The notes beneath the pieces are model-generated. The model was not told the origin of the DNA. It saw nothing but the letters and a program-made list of their open reading frames with translations, and ran no database searches. From NCBI GenBank assembly GCA_001970955.1, contig MPUH01000127.1, forward strand, positions 36,231 through 100,230: a DNA stretch of 64,000 nucleotides. The letters are read 5' to 3'. Each line of letters starts with the position of its first letter. Position 1 is the stretch's first letter. Positions 1 through 9,780 of this stretch are shown in pieces. The position numbers and the translations under genes are program-made. Origin of the DNA: Stentor coeruleus. Taxonomy: Eukaryota; Ciliophora; Heterotrichea; Heterotrichida; Stentoridae.

Positions 1-957
1 GTTGAAGCTTGTAAAGCTATAGCTGAAAGCACAGCCAAGTGTGAAAACTTAAGAGTCGCGAACTTTAGCGATATCTTTACAGGACGTTTACGTGAAGAAG
101 TAACCCAATCAATGAGTGCTTTAAGTGAAGCTCTTCTAAGATGTCAAAAACTTGAAGCTGTGTATCTAAGCGATAATGCATTTGGACCTGATGGTGTACG
201 GTCATTTAGTAACTTATTAGAAAATGCTCCGAATCTTATTGAATTAGATGTCACCAATAATGGCCTTGGTCCTGAAGGTGCAAGATTGATTGCCCATGCT
301 TTAAATCAAAATCCAAACATTAAATTACAAGTATTTTCTGCAGGTAGAGACAGGCTAGAAAACCCAGGGATTATAGAACTTGCCCAAGTGTTTGGTAAAA
401 TGCAAACCTTAAGAAAAATTTCAGTTCCCCAAAATGGCATTAGAAAAGAAGGTATGGTCGCATTGTTTAGAAGTTTGCTTAACAACCCAGAGCTACAAAT
501 AATTGAAGTTAATGACAATTATCTTAATGAACCAGAAGCATATGAAGCTTTAAGTGCTTGTATTGAAAACTCCAAGTATTTAGCTGTGGTTAATATTGGA
601 GATAGTATGATTGGAGATCATGGTGCTCTTAGAGTACTTAATGCACTTAAGACAACTAGTCCTCATCTTCTTCAATTATTTTTACAGTTTAGTGAATTAT
701 CTAATCCTAAGATTCTTGAAGAATTAACTGAGTTGGTACTTATTAGGAAAAATTTAGAAAAGGTTATGATTCAGGGAAATGAATTTAAGAAAGCTACTCA
801 GAAGAAAGTTAAGGAAATTATTGCTAAGTCTGAGAGTCAGGCTGAAATTGTTTTTGTGGAGTCTGATGAGGAAGAGGAAGAAGAAGAAGATGATGATGAT
901 GTTGAAGAAGAAGCTTTGGTTAAAGGAGTTCAAGATATGTCGATTAAGGATGCATAG
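1..957 (+). CDS. RANGAP1: Ran GTPase-activating protein RanGAP1, 5' end missing
   Basis: This is the activator of GTP hydrolysis by Ran, which keeps cytoplasmic Ran in the GDP form for nuclear transport. The frame is open from base 1, so the start lies outside the window; 318 codons remain. The first visible part carries the RanGAP signature FSDIFTGRL, whose arginine belongs to the Ran-binding edge. Leucine-rich repeats of the ribonuclease-inhibitor type follow, with LSDNAFGPDGV, AGRDRLENPG and PQNGI all closely matching animal and yeast RanGAP. The protein ends in an acidic tail (ESDEEEEEEEDDDD), another family hallmark. There is no plant WPP or vertebrate SUMO-binding C-terminal domain, so it resembles yeast Rna1 in layout. 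The family motif usually reads GRNRLEN; here it is GRDRLEN. The gene ends with TAG. Confidence 0.93.
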   Translation, partial: VEACKAIAESTAKCENLRVANFSDIFTGRLREEVTQSMSALSEALLRCQKLEAVYLSDNAFGPDGVRSFSNLLENAPNLIELDVTNNGLGPEGARLIAHALNQNPNIKLQVFSAGRDRLENPGIIELAQVFGKMQTLRKISVPQNGIRKEGMVALFRSLLNNPELQIIEVNDNYLNEPEAYEALSACIENSKYLAVVNIGDSMIGDHGALRVLNALKTTSPHLLQLFLQFSELSNPKILEELTELVLIRKNLEKVMIQGNEFKKATQKKVKEIIAKSESQAEIVFVESDEEEEEEEDDDDVEEEALVKGVQDMSIKDA

Positions 958-1238
958 ATAAGGTTATAGTTAGGTAAGATTATTTCGTTGGAGTCTTTGA
1001 GAATTTGTCATGATTTTTTTTGATTTGTTGTAAGATTTTGATGTGATTTTTTTGTTGTAAGATTTGTGATGATTGTGTTTAAAGTTTTTAGATAGTATTT
1101 TAAGTAATATGATAATATTATATTTTATGATTATATAGTTGTTATTAAATACACTTATTGAATATTTTCCGCAAAAGCCAAAAAATAATTTTATATAAAA
1201 AACATACAAACCACTACTAATCATAAATATACAATACA

Positions 1239-2087
1239 TTAATCTGACTTAAATATCTTAACCAAAGCTTCAAAAGCAAGAAAAGCATCTCTACTCGTTC
1301 TTATACTAAATTCTCCATCATGACTACCAGCATCGCAATTAGCTAATACACATGGTATCCTAGGTTTTAAAATATCATAAATCTCACGAGCAGTTGCATA
1401 TCCATTAGTTCCTCTTTCCTTATACATAATAACAGCAGCATGTTTATCCGCAATAATTTCATTAACAAATGCTTTTTCCTGACCTTCATTCCCAGTAAAA
1501 GTCTTAATATCCAAACAAGCTATTCTAAAAAGTTTATCTTCAATAAGCAAGTCTATAGGTGTTGATTTAGCTATTTCTACAGAACACATCGATACTTTAG
1601 TTTGTGAGTCCACAGGGTAATTAGCGCTTTCATTTTTAACAAAAAGTTCAACTAAATACTGTTTTCCAACACGTGGCCCACCAATAACACAGATTTTCAA
1701 TGGTCTATGAGGAGATATCAGTCTCATAAGTGGCTCGCTTGGGTTGACTTCTGCAATTTGCAAAATTGCAGTAAAGTAATCATTAAGTTGCTGTATACGC
1801 TTAGTGATAAACGATTGAGAACGACTGCCAATCCACTTTTTTTTAGGAAAAGCAGGCAATTCTAATTCAGGAAAGAGTTCTTTGAGTTCTAAATGTAAGC
1901 ATAACAACTCAGAGTATCTGGTTGAAAACTTAAACACAGGTGATGGGTTTATATGTAAGCTTAAAGGATGCATAAACCTAGTCTTTCCTTCAACGTTAAC
2001 ATAAAGTTTTACATAGCCACCTTGTTGTTCAGGTAAGATTTTATATGAAATCACTGTAATAGAAAGCAGCCTCAAAGAACTTTCCAT
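1239..2087 (-). CDS. PX domain fused to a degenerate Ras/Rab-like GTPase domain
   Basis: The 282-residue protein has two parts. Residues about 5-130 look like a phosphoinositide-binding PX domain: an RYSEL element, then a proline-rich ELPAFPKKKW and a following helix pair. Residues about 130-280 resemble a Rab/Ras GTPase: a P-loop-like GGPRVGKQ, a GNEGQEKA segment in the place of DTAGQE, a VIMY strand, and LANCDAG in the place of the NKxD motif. The usual Ser/Thr after the P-loop lysine is Gln, and the Asn-Lys of NKxD is Ala-Asn, so nucleotide binding may be weak or lost. I infer a membrane-traffic role on endosomal membranes. The domain calls are by pattern only. It converges on RanGAP with a 281-nt gap and ends in TAA. 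Confidence 0.6.
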   Translation of the reverse strand: MESSLRLLSITVISYKILPEQQGGYVKLYVNVEGKTRFMHPLSLHINPSPVFKFSTRYSELLCLHLELKELFPELELPAFPKKKWIGSRSQSFITKRIQQLNDYFTAILQIAEVNPSEPLMRLISPHRPLKICVIGGPRVGKQYLVELFVKNESANYPVDSQTKVSMCSVEIAKSTPIDLLIEDKLFRIACLDIKTFTGNEGQEKAFVNEIIADKHAAVIMYKERGTNGYATAREIYDILKPRIPCVLANCDAGSHDGEFSIRTSRDAFLAFEALVKIFKSD

Positions 2088-2213
2088 TTACAACCTAATA
2101 TTTTAGTAAGATAAATCAGTGAATCTAGTAAATTAACCCTTTCTACATAAGTTTTGATTTTTAAAATAGTGTTTAAACATATTATTCTTTAACCCCCACA
2201 CAAACTCTCTCTT

Positions 2214-2518
2214 TTATTTATTATTCTCTTTAGCTTTGTAATCATAACTAGGTTTCCAAGTCGATCTTATAGACAAATACTTATACTCTTTAGCTATTAT
2301 AGTTAAAACATCAGCATTTTTTTTGTCCCTTAGCTTATAATACTTTCTATATTCTTTTGTCCCTATAATAATCCATTTTAAAATTTAAGTTCTCCACTAT
2401 GCTGAAATTTTTTTAATTCTAAACAACTAAACCTTAATTTCTTCAGCTGGAAAATCATAAAACTCTGCATAATCTCATCATCTTCATTCGTATTTAAAAA
2501 AAAACCCTTATCAGCCAT
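2214..2518 (-). pseudogene. Possible relic of a small gene between PX-GTPase and PIH1
   Basis: Read on the minus strand, an ATG at 2518 opens a frame of about 48 codons. A second frame ending in TAA at 2214 holds a convincing lysine/tyrosine-rich tail of about 50 codons (REYRKYY-like start, then STWKPSYDYK). An earlier piece (EFYDFPAEEIK) is in the same frame as that tail but separated by TAG and TAA codons. No 15-nt intron of the type used elsewhere in the window joins the pieces. It may be a decayed gene or a gene with sequence errors near a run of nine T. I do not recognise the family. Confidence 0.25.
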
Positions 2519-2571
2519 ATATTTTCAATAACCCTCTACCTAAAATATACAATAATTCAAAATAAAATATA

Positions 2572-3555
2572 ATGGAAGATCTTCTCAAACAAATCAAACA
2601 ATCCCCTGAATACGCAGCAATTGCATCCAAACTTTCAGACTCACAAATCAAAGACTTCCTTCAGCAATACAGCAAATCAACAGAAGGTCAAATGGACAGT
2701 GAAGGTGGTGTAATGATAACCCCAAACAAAGGATATGTAGTAAAAACTTTTGATACAAACACCAAAGAAAAAGTCTTCATCAATGTTTGTGGACATGAGA
2801 TTATAGACTTACCTGAAGAAAAAGATATGCCTGAAATCGAAGACCATCTTGCTTTAAGAGTTCCATTATCATTAGGAAATCCGCGGCCTGATCATGATAA
2901 AGGTAACAATTACATAGCTGGGAAAATATGCACAATATACGATGTTGTGGTAAACCCTACAATTCTAGACAAATCATCTGAAGATAGCACAACACGACAA
3001 TTGCTTATTGAACTAATAGTTACACATGTAGGTCAAAAGTTTAAACAACAACTTTCACTGAGTATTTTATATATAGAATATAGATTACCGAAGCTAAAGT
3101 ATAAAGGAACACTCCAACAACAGAGAGTTAGAGGGAAAAAAGATCCAAAAATCCAAGTTATTGATAAAGAAGTATTTCAAACACCTGTTGAAAGTACTAG
3201 GATACCAGTATGGAAATTGTTTATTGATGGTGAGGATATGGATATAGAAAATGTTAAGACTTGCAAAGAGTTTTGTTTGGTAGTTGAATTAGAATTACTT
3301 ATAAGTGGAAAAGGGATATCATTAAAAGCTTGTAAAGAAAGGGTGGAAATAAATGTTGGAAAAATTTACTTTTTAGGACTTTGGATGCCGTTTATGATTG
3401 ATGTACAGAGCTTGGTTGCGAGCTTTGATTGTAAAGACAGAAAATTGGTTGTTAAGGGGAAGAAAGTTATTGAAGAAGTTCAAGAAGAAAAAAGTACAAT
3501 TAAACTCAAGCCTGTGAACTTGTCGGAAAATGATTTACTTTTTGATGTTATTTGA
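2572..3555 (+). CDS. PIH1 domain protein (PIH1D1/Nop17-like), R2TP co-chaperone subunit
   Basis: PIH1 proteins link client proteins to HSP90 and the RUVBL1/2 ATPases in the R2TP complex; relatives assemble ciliary dynein arms, snoRNPs and RNA polymerases in the cytoplasm. In this 327-residue protein the PIH1 core spans about residues 45-190: the GYVVKT strand, KVFINVCGHEII, RVPLSLGNPRPDHDKG, then YDVVVNPTIL and IYIEYRLPKLKYKG. The rest, about residues 205-327, fits the C-terminal CS-like beta domain and ends DLLFDVI, a common end for the family. TGA is the stop, one of only two in the window. The start sits a few bases after an A/T-rich leader. Assignment to D1 rather than another PIH1 paralogue is uncertain. 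Confidence 0.82.
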   Translation: MEDLLKQIKQSPEYAAIASKLSDSQIKDFLQQYSKSTEGQMDSEGGVMITPNKGYVVKTFDTNTKEKVFINVCGHEIIDLPEEKDMPEIEDHLALRVPLSLGNPRPDHDKGNNYIAGKICTIYDVVVNPTILDKSSEDSTTRQLLIELIVTHVGQKFKQQLSLSILYIEYRLPKLKYKGTLQQQRVRGKKDPKIQVIDKEVFQTPVESTRIPVWKLFIDGEDMDIENVKTCKEFCLVVELELLISGKGISLKACKERVEINVGKIYFLGLWMPFMIDVQSLVASFDCKDRKLVVKGKKVIEEVQEEKSTIKLKPVNLSENDLLFDVI

Positions 3556-3945
3556 GTAGATTTAAGATTAAAGATTATGGGGATTTTTTTTAGTAGATAA
3601 GATTGCATTACTTAAATTTTTATCTGATTTTTTCACAGCAATGCTATAACAAGTCTTAATTTATATTTTCGCAAATCATATAAGAAAACAAATTTAAGGT
3701 ATTTTTTATATATAAAAATATAAATAACCATTAGTTGCCACTTATGGTATAGATAAAATTCAACACTATTTAGAATTGTAAAAAAAATACTTAGAAGTTA
3801 TTGAATTTTTACAGAAAAATCTCATAATCATAACCAAAAAAATCATCTCCAATCAATCCTAATCCCATCATTCCAAAGCACATTTCTCGAGCCCTTCACA
3901 CCATAATTCAAAAAAATAAAATTATCAGCTTAATCTTTTACTATA
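3556..3945. other. Spacer between two gene ends
   Basis: The PIH1 gene (+) and the PHD gene (-) converge here. The left part is G/T-rich and the right part (about 3840-3945) is A/C-rich, as expected for two facing 3' ends. I see no gene, repeat or RNA. Confidence 0.7.
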
Positions 3946-6255
3946 CTAATGAATTTTCGTTCCCCTCCTTGTGACAACACCCTGATTAATATCACTAATA
4001 ATCGACTTCTGATCAAGATACTTCGTTTTCTCATTTTTCTTTTTATCACAAATCCCGCATTTCCAATTATCATCCTGTTGTGCTTTATCAAGATTCCCAT
4101 CATACTTCACGCATTTTAAATGAAACCATTTTTCACATTTAGTACATTCAATCATTTCATTATCTCTAATTTTCTCTTCCCATTGTTCTTGTGTCCATTC
4201 AGGCATCCAAGGTATTTCATAATAATAAGGTTGATTGCATATACAATAAGTATCAGAACTAACTCTTGGGTTATAATCAATAAATTTTTTTTTATGTCTT
4301 GTATAATGTTTAGTAGGAGGTAATTCTTTTCCTTGATATAAACAAAGTCTCTGTCCAAGAAGAAGCATTTCGTTTTTAAGCTTACTAAAAAGTGTATCTT
4401 GATACCTTTTAAAACATTCTTCTGTAGTCCTCCCATCAATAATAATATTTTCTTCAATAATCACAGCAGGGACTATTAGTGTATAATATTGAGGTCGGGT
4501 TATACTAACTCTAGAAGATCTTGTGGCTGCTTGTAGATTAACATTTATAATAAAAGGTTTTTTTTGTGACAGATTAAGATTGTATAAGAATTGTTGGATT
4601 TTGTACTCTAAGGATAAATCTTCATCTGCAGTAAAAATCCTCCCAGCGGTGTTGCGGATTTTCATCGATCTTTTGCGTTTGAGCATTTTCATTTGAGATT
4701 TAGTTTTATTGAGATATTTTTCTATAGTTTTACAGAACTTGTATATGTCTTCTGATATTTTCTTATGTCTAAGTTCAAGCATTTTTCTGAGTTTTAAGGG
4801 TTTATGAAGGGCACAATAGATTTTTTTTTCACTTGTTTTTGTACTGACAAATAAATTTTTACCGCATTCTGGATGAAAAGCTGCACTGCATCTATTGAAA
4901 CTGCATTGAAGGCAGACCCCTTCTTTAGATTTACAGATCTCACATTGCATGTTTAACTTGCTTGTATCTATTCCAGAAAGATCAACTCCACAATTCCTAA
5001 AAGCAACCCCTGGGGTATGTTGTGCACAAAATGCATGAACCCAAACTGAACTTTTATAATCTTTTTTAGTTTTAGCTTTTATTGTTGGATAATTAGGGAA
5101 TATAAGATCTTTTGTGTTGTGTATGGTTTCTTTTAAAGCACCTCCTCTTTTTGGACATAAGGCACATGGGATTTCTGTGTTATTTGGGTAAACTTGACAG
5201 ACATCGCATATGAAATTATCAGTTTGTGAAGCCTTATAACATTTCGGGTGTACCATAATTGAGCATTTTTTACATACGATAATAAGATCTTCGAAATCAT
5301 CTTCAGCACAAACAGCACATAAATCTTGGGTTTGAGTTTTAGTTTCTATATCAATTGGCTTTATGTGTTTTCTAAGACCTGCTAATGAACTTGGAGTTTC
5401 TTCAGGTGGTTTGATTTTTGTTTCCATTAGGTTTAGGTATTCATCGTTTACTGGGTCGATATTGTTTAGGTTGATTTTATTAGAAGGTGAAGATTTTTTT
5501 TGCTCAAGAAGTAAAAGGATTGATTGGATGTGTTTTGAGTTACTTTGTTGAACTTTTTCTAACTCAGATGATACTCGGGATAGCTGGGATAAAATATAGT
5601 TTGAGCCTTCGTGTGTAGAGTCGTATTCAAGATCAAAGATATTATAGGATTTATATTTTAAATCAATATAGCTACAAGCTGGGAAAGTTGGGAATAAAGA
5701 TAAGTCGAAGCCTGGGGGGAAATACTCAAGGTTTAATAGATACCAGAAAATATGCCCATTACAAAGAGAAGCTGCTGAGTCTTTTTCTTTATAATCCTTT
5801 TCCCAGAAAGTGCTTGATATCACTTTACGACATATAGATTTAATAAACGGTAGCCTTGAAGTTTCTTTCTTTTTCTGAGTATTTGAATGCAAGTCACAGA
5901 AATTCGCATTCCCATGGAGTGCTTGTGCACACCACGAATGTATAAGTCTAGAACAGTCTTTAACAGTACATCTATAACACAATCCAAGAACCCCACATTC
6001 ACAACAACCCTTGTTTTTTAAGCACATTTCATGTACATACCCAGTTAAATTTATAAATATGCCTGATGGAAGTTTAATCAATGGAGCTGTAGGCCTTTTA
6101 CAAAAAATGCAAAAAAGGGTCTCAGAGTAAGTAATAAATGGATATGCATCTTGTGATTCCGTTGATAACGAAGGATTGTCTTTGAGGAGTTTCTGTTTTG
6201 CCCTAGCATTATTCATACTGAGGCGCTTCTTCTTAGTTCTAGGAGAACTGAACAT
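3946..6255 (-). CDS. Multi-PHD finger chromatin protein with a PZP-type module
   Basis: A 769-residue nuclear protein that probably reads histone tails. A first zinc region at about residues 49-123 resembles an extended PHD (CIFCKRP, CxxC pairs, IHSWCAQALHG, FCDLH). A PHD-zinc knuckle-extended PHD unit covers about 312-485: CAVCAEDDFEDLI, VHPKCYKA, the knuckle CALCPKRGGAL, WVHAFCAQHTPG, then CEICKSKEGVC and AFHPECGK, as in BRPF/JADE/AF10-like proteins. A classical PHD at about 670-740 (CICNQPY, IECTKCEKWFHLKCVKY, WKCGIC) closes the protein. The basic N-terminus (RTKKKRL) could be a nuclear signal. No SET, bromo or acetyltransferase domain is visible, so the enzyme partner is unknown. Stop TAG. 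Confidence 0.82.
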   Translation of the reverse strand: MFSSPRTKKKRLSMNNARAKQKLLKDNPSLSTESQDAYPFITYSETLFCIFCKRPTAPLIKLPSGIFINLTGYVHEMCLKNKGCCECGVLGLCYRCTVKDCSRLIHSWCAQALHGNANFCDLHSNTQKKKETSRLPFIKSICRKVISSTFWEKDYKEKDSAASLCNGHIFWYLLNLEYFPPGFDLSLFPTFPACSYIDLKYKSYNIFDLEYDSTHEGSNYILSQLSRVSSELEKVQQSNSKHIQSILLLLEQKKSSPSNKINLNNIDPVNDEYLNLMETKIKPPEETPSSLAGLRKHIKPIDIETKTQTQDLCAVCAEDDFEDLIIVCKKCSIMVHPKCYKASQTDNFICDVCQVYPNNTEIPCALCPKRGGALKETIHNTKDLIFPNYPTIKAKTKKDYKSSVWVHAFCAQHTPGVAFRNCGVDLSGIDTSKLNMQCEICKSKEGVCLQCSFNRCSAAFHPECGKNLFVSTKTSEKKIYCALHKPLKLRKMLELRHKKISEDIYKFCKTIEKYLNKTKSQMKMLKRKRSMKIRNTAGRIFTADEDLSLEYKIQQFLYNLNLSQKKPFIINVNLQAATRSSRVSITRPQYYTLIVPAVIIEENIIIDGRTTEECFKRYQDTLFSKLKNEMLLLGQRLCLYQGKELPPTKHYTRHKKKFIDYNPRVSSDTYCICNQPYYYEIPWMPEWTQEQWEEKIRDNEMIECTKCEKWFHLKCVKYDGNLDKAQQDDNWKCGICDKKKNEKTKYLDQKSIISDINQGVVTRRGTKIH

Positions 6256-8408
6256 ATTTTATTTAACTTATAGTGATTAATCTCGTCAATTAAAACCTAA
6301 GAACTTAATTCTGATATTATTTTCCTATAGGAAAGTTTGGGATTATTATTTGTTTGTTAGTTTTAATTTGATTTTGACTATATTAAGTCTTAGCATTCAT
6401 CCAGGATTTAACTAATCCTTTGTATGTTTAGAATTTTTGTTAGAAATAGCCTCCTTTGTTGATGTTCTTCATGATTTGACTGATTTTTTCTTGTTAAGCT
6501 TTATAGCTGTAAATCGACTACTAGAAACCTTAGTAAAATCTTATGCATGGACTTCCATTTTCTTTGATAGCCAGAATATATATCAAACAAGTATTTTAGC
6601 CATGTATGCTACCATATGATTTGAGAGTTTTTATGATAAAACATTATAAGAATCAGTTTTAGTAAAGATGATAATGATTTTTATGATATTTGTAAGTTTG
6701 ATATTGTGATTATTGAAAATTTACTCAGGGGATTAATGCGAGACAGATGCAATGATTGTTGTTCAGGAAATTTGGAATGTTGAGGTTGCTGCTAAGAAGG
6801 TAGGGTTGGAATTGAGATGATTTAAGGTTTCTGTGTTAGATGTAGTTTAGATAAGCTTGTTGCTATGTGTACCATTCAGATGCATAATAGTTTAAAACCA
6901 TATATCATTTGTAAAGATGTTGGAACTAAGGGAGATTTAATAATATACCACATCTGCAAAAAATATATATCATCTCAAGAATCAACTATGAGTTTTTATA
7001 GGAATTAAACTATTTCATTCAATTATTTTTTTATAAGACTGATAGAGTGTCTTAGAAATAAAAAGTAAATATTTGTTTAAATTAGATAATAAAGTATAAC
7101 TAAAACTCAGTTATTATATATTATCATATTAATAGAATTTTATAGTTTGTAGTAATTTTATTATTTGTAATATCCTTTAGTGAATATATTTATGGAATAT
7201 TTCTGTAATCAGATTAATATATATTTAATTCTAATAAGTCATGTTAAGAGTTTTCTCCATGGTTTTGCTCTTTTTTCCTTTATACAATTATCAACTTTAA
7301 TAAATGGGAAATAAAATTTTATCATAAAAAAGAATTATTTTAAAGTCTGAAAAAAATATATTTTTGAAAATAATACATTAAAATGCTAGTGTAATTCACA
7401 AAAATATTGTAGTTAGTAGTATTAGGCAAAGGATATTTTTAATAAGATGAAGATTTGAATTAGATAATCAATCATAATTTAGTTATTACAAAATGTTAGC
7501 ATGCAATGATATTTTGATAATTTAATTAGCGAAGTGTAAAAAATATATAATTAAAGCATTAGAGGTTATGTTTATTTCTCATCATTTTGTTCAATTTTTA
7601 TCTAACTTTAAAAGCATAATATTATAATATAATCAGATTTTATCATTTCTGACTATGAGATAGCTTGTAATTAACTATAAAAAAAAATAGCTTTATCATG
7701 TATTATGCATTATCATCTTCTCAAAAAAAAAAATCATTCAAAGTTCTATTACTTATTCATTACCATTTTTAGATATTCCAAGAGTATAATTGCATTCAAT
7801 CTAACTTCCAATAATCTAATTAACTTCATAATCACACCAATAAATCTTCATAATAGCATCCTAAATTCTATTCACCTCTCAACAAAACCATTATCCTTCC
7901 TTTATCTTAACTATAATTTTACTTATATTTACACATTCTAATCCCAAACATAGCCTAATCATTTATCCTTTCAATATAAAATATCTTCTATTCATACACA
8001 TTCTCTCATATCCTAAGCATCACAACTCAACAATTCAACTACTTCCCTTATAGCTTCAACTCAAAATATTCACCCACAATACAAACTACATACAAAACAA
8101 ATTAACTTCCAATGAACTTATATAACAAAATTATCTTAAACAAAATAGATATCAGAAGGAATATCGAATCACTTTTCATTCGGGGAAAGAAGAGTTTCTC
8201 ATCATTTTATTCGACCATATTTGAAAATATTATTAACCTAAGTCAAATATGTCTTTTTATATCAAAATCTAATATCTCCATATAAACTAAACTCAAATAT
8301 ACCATCAAATATTTTAAAATTCTAAATATATAAAATATACACATTCAATAAATCCTTCAAAGAAAAATATTATAATATTTTCTAATTTTCCCATAATTTT
8401 ATGATAAA
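6256..8408. other. Long AT-rich spacer with one possible decayed coding stretch
   Basis: About 2.1 kb upstream of the PHD gene and downstream of RPB4, both on the minus strand. Most is low-complexity A/T. The right half (7700-8300) is A/C-rich, consistent with the 3' flank of RPB4. One G-richer patch, about 6640-7008, is described separately. I see no RNA gene and no supported coding region. Confidence 0.6.
6640..7008 (+). pseudogene. Possible decayed cysteine-rich gene fragment
   Basis: One plus-strand frame runs for about 120 codons with only three stops (TGA, TAA, TAA), all within 60 nt. It has a cysteine pattern (RCNDCC, NLEC, GCC, FCVRC, KYI) reminiscent of a zinc-binding protein. The base composition is less AT-rich than the surrounding spacer. 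No 15-nt intron of the local type removes all three stops. It could be a dead gene or chance. Confidence 0.2.
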
Positions 8409-8783
8409 CTAACCTTGTAAATTCTTAAGCCTAGCAATTTCTTCTAAAGTTTGATTAAGATGGTCATCATTTTCAAAACGCGCAAGTTCAGGGATTAATG
8501 CTTTAGCTTCTTCAGCAGTTTGTGGACAAAGATTCATTAATAGGGTGATTTCAATTTGTGTAAAGTCACTTTCTACTAAAAGTTTTCTAACCTCACCAGC
8601 AATTTGCCCATCTGGGAATCTATTATATCTTTTCGCATAAGAATAAATTTTCTCAAAGATTGCATTGTTACTTGTGATTTGCCCTTGGTCTTTAAAGTAC
8701 TGAAGAACAATAACAACTTCAGGAATACTCAGCGCATTTGCACTTGCGAACTCAGGTCCAAGTTTAGTTACAAGATCATCCAT
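8409..8783 (-). CDS. POLR2D: RNA polymerase II subunit RPB4
   Basis: RPB4 pairs with RPB7 to form the stalk of RNA polymerase II, which acts in initiation and mRNA handling. The 124-residue length fits the family. The C-terminal half holds the conserved run: an IFEKIYSYAKRYNRF helix, then IEITLLMNLCPQTAEEAKAL, followed by IPELARFENDDHLNQ. LCPQTAEEAKALIPEL is close to invariant in eukaryotic RPB4. The start ATG follows a TATATATATTT-type leader and its context is ATGGAT. Stop TAG. The next gene on the left is 2.1 kb away. Confidence 0.93.
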   Translation of the reverse strand: MDDLVTKLGPEFASANALSIPEVVIVLQYFKDQGQITSNNAIFEKIYSYAKRYNRFPDGQIAGEVRKLLVESDFTQIEITLLMNLCPQTAEEAKALIPELARFENDDHLNQTLEEIARLKNLQG

Positions 8784-8877
8784 ATATATATATTTATATC
8801 ATATAAAAATATCTAGTATATAAAAGTTTTCCAACATAAAAATCCAAATATAAAATCCAAATACAAAATTTATAAAC

Positions 8878-9696
8878 TCATGATTTACTATAAATATTTT
8901 TATTTCTTTTCTCAGCCAAGAATTTTAAATACGGTTCATTGTAGTACTCAGGCAAGTTAAACTTTTTCGTTTTCCTCTCGCACTTTTTCTCAACCTTCTC
9001 CACAATTTTTTTTTCCCCATTTGAACTTTGAGGTTTCGATGATTTAGGTCTAGAAAGTTTCCAACCTGATATTCCAACCCTATGATAAGGTATCTGTACA
9101 GGTTTATGTTCAATTTCATAACTTTCATAAAAATCTTCTTTATGTATAGTAACAAGAGCATTAGGTCTTGCATAAGTATGTATAACATATTCATCATAAG
9201 CTTCAGGACTAGGGAATTTTTCTTCAGATATTTTTTTAACAAGGATTTCTGGAGGGTCAGGTTTAAAAACTGCTTGAATTGGTTCACTAAGTATTTTACT
9301 TAATATTCGATTTGAAGCTTTTGTATATTTTCCTGTATGGTTAATTAATGTTAATGGTACATCTTTACATGTATCTAATGGAGACATATATGGTATTGGA
9401 GCTCTTTTTGATAATATGCCGATTTGACCTTTTGTAACTCCGAGATATTTTATTGAGTAACATGGGGCATTAGATTTTATGTCTTTTGGGGAACTTTGTA
9501 TTGTTGGAGTTTTATTGACTGGATTTAGTGAAAAACTATCGGATTTTTTTATATCGGGTATTAGGGATAGTCTTCTTTTGGATACTATTGCGGATTTTAT
9601 TGACTTTGGTGGGGATTTTAAGTGGTCTGGTATTGAACTCTCCCATATGAAGGGTTTATTTGATGATAAAATCGTCTTTGGATGCTGGTTATTCAT
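8878..9696 (-). CDS. Uncharacterised basic protein, 272 residues
   Basis: I do not recognise a family. The N-terminal half is rich in Ser, Lys and Pro and looks disordered (KSPPKSIKSA, SKRRLSLIPD). A more conserved-looking middle stretch, about residues 140-215, has PIQAVFKPDPPEI, FPSPEAYDEYV and ARPNALVTIHKEDFYES. The C-terminus is lysine-rich and ends in YSKS before TGA, one of only two TGA stops in the window. The frame stays open for more than 20 codons beyond that TGA. No signal peptide or membrane segment is visible. The overall look fits a ciliate cytoskeletal or axonemal accessory protein, but this is a guess. Confidence 0.7.
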   Translation of the reverse strand: MNNQHPKTILSSNKPFIWESSIPDHLKSPPKSIKSAIVSKRRLSLIPDIKKSDSFSLNPVNKTPTIQSSPKDIKSNAPCYSIKYLGVTKGQIGILSKRAPIPYMSPLDTCKDVPLTLINHTGKYTKASNRILSKILSEPIQAVFKPDPPEILVKKISEEKFPSPEAYDEYVIHTYARPNALVTIHKEDFYESYEIEHKPVQIPYHRVGISGWKLSRPKSSKPQSSNGEKKIVEKVEKKCERKTKKFNLPEYYNEPYLKFLAEKRNKNIYSKS

Positions 9697-9780
9697 TTTT
9701 AGAGATTATTATTTGGAATTTTTATAGTGGAAGATAAGTTTTATATAGTTTATATGCATTGATTGGATTTGAAGTTCTTA

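Noticed and set aside
7705-7941. 78-codon frame in the long spacer
   Set aside because: A/C-rich low-complexity translation typical of G-depleted flanks; no upstream signal or motif.
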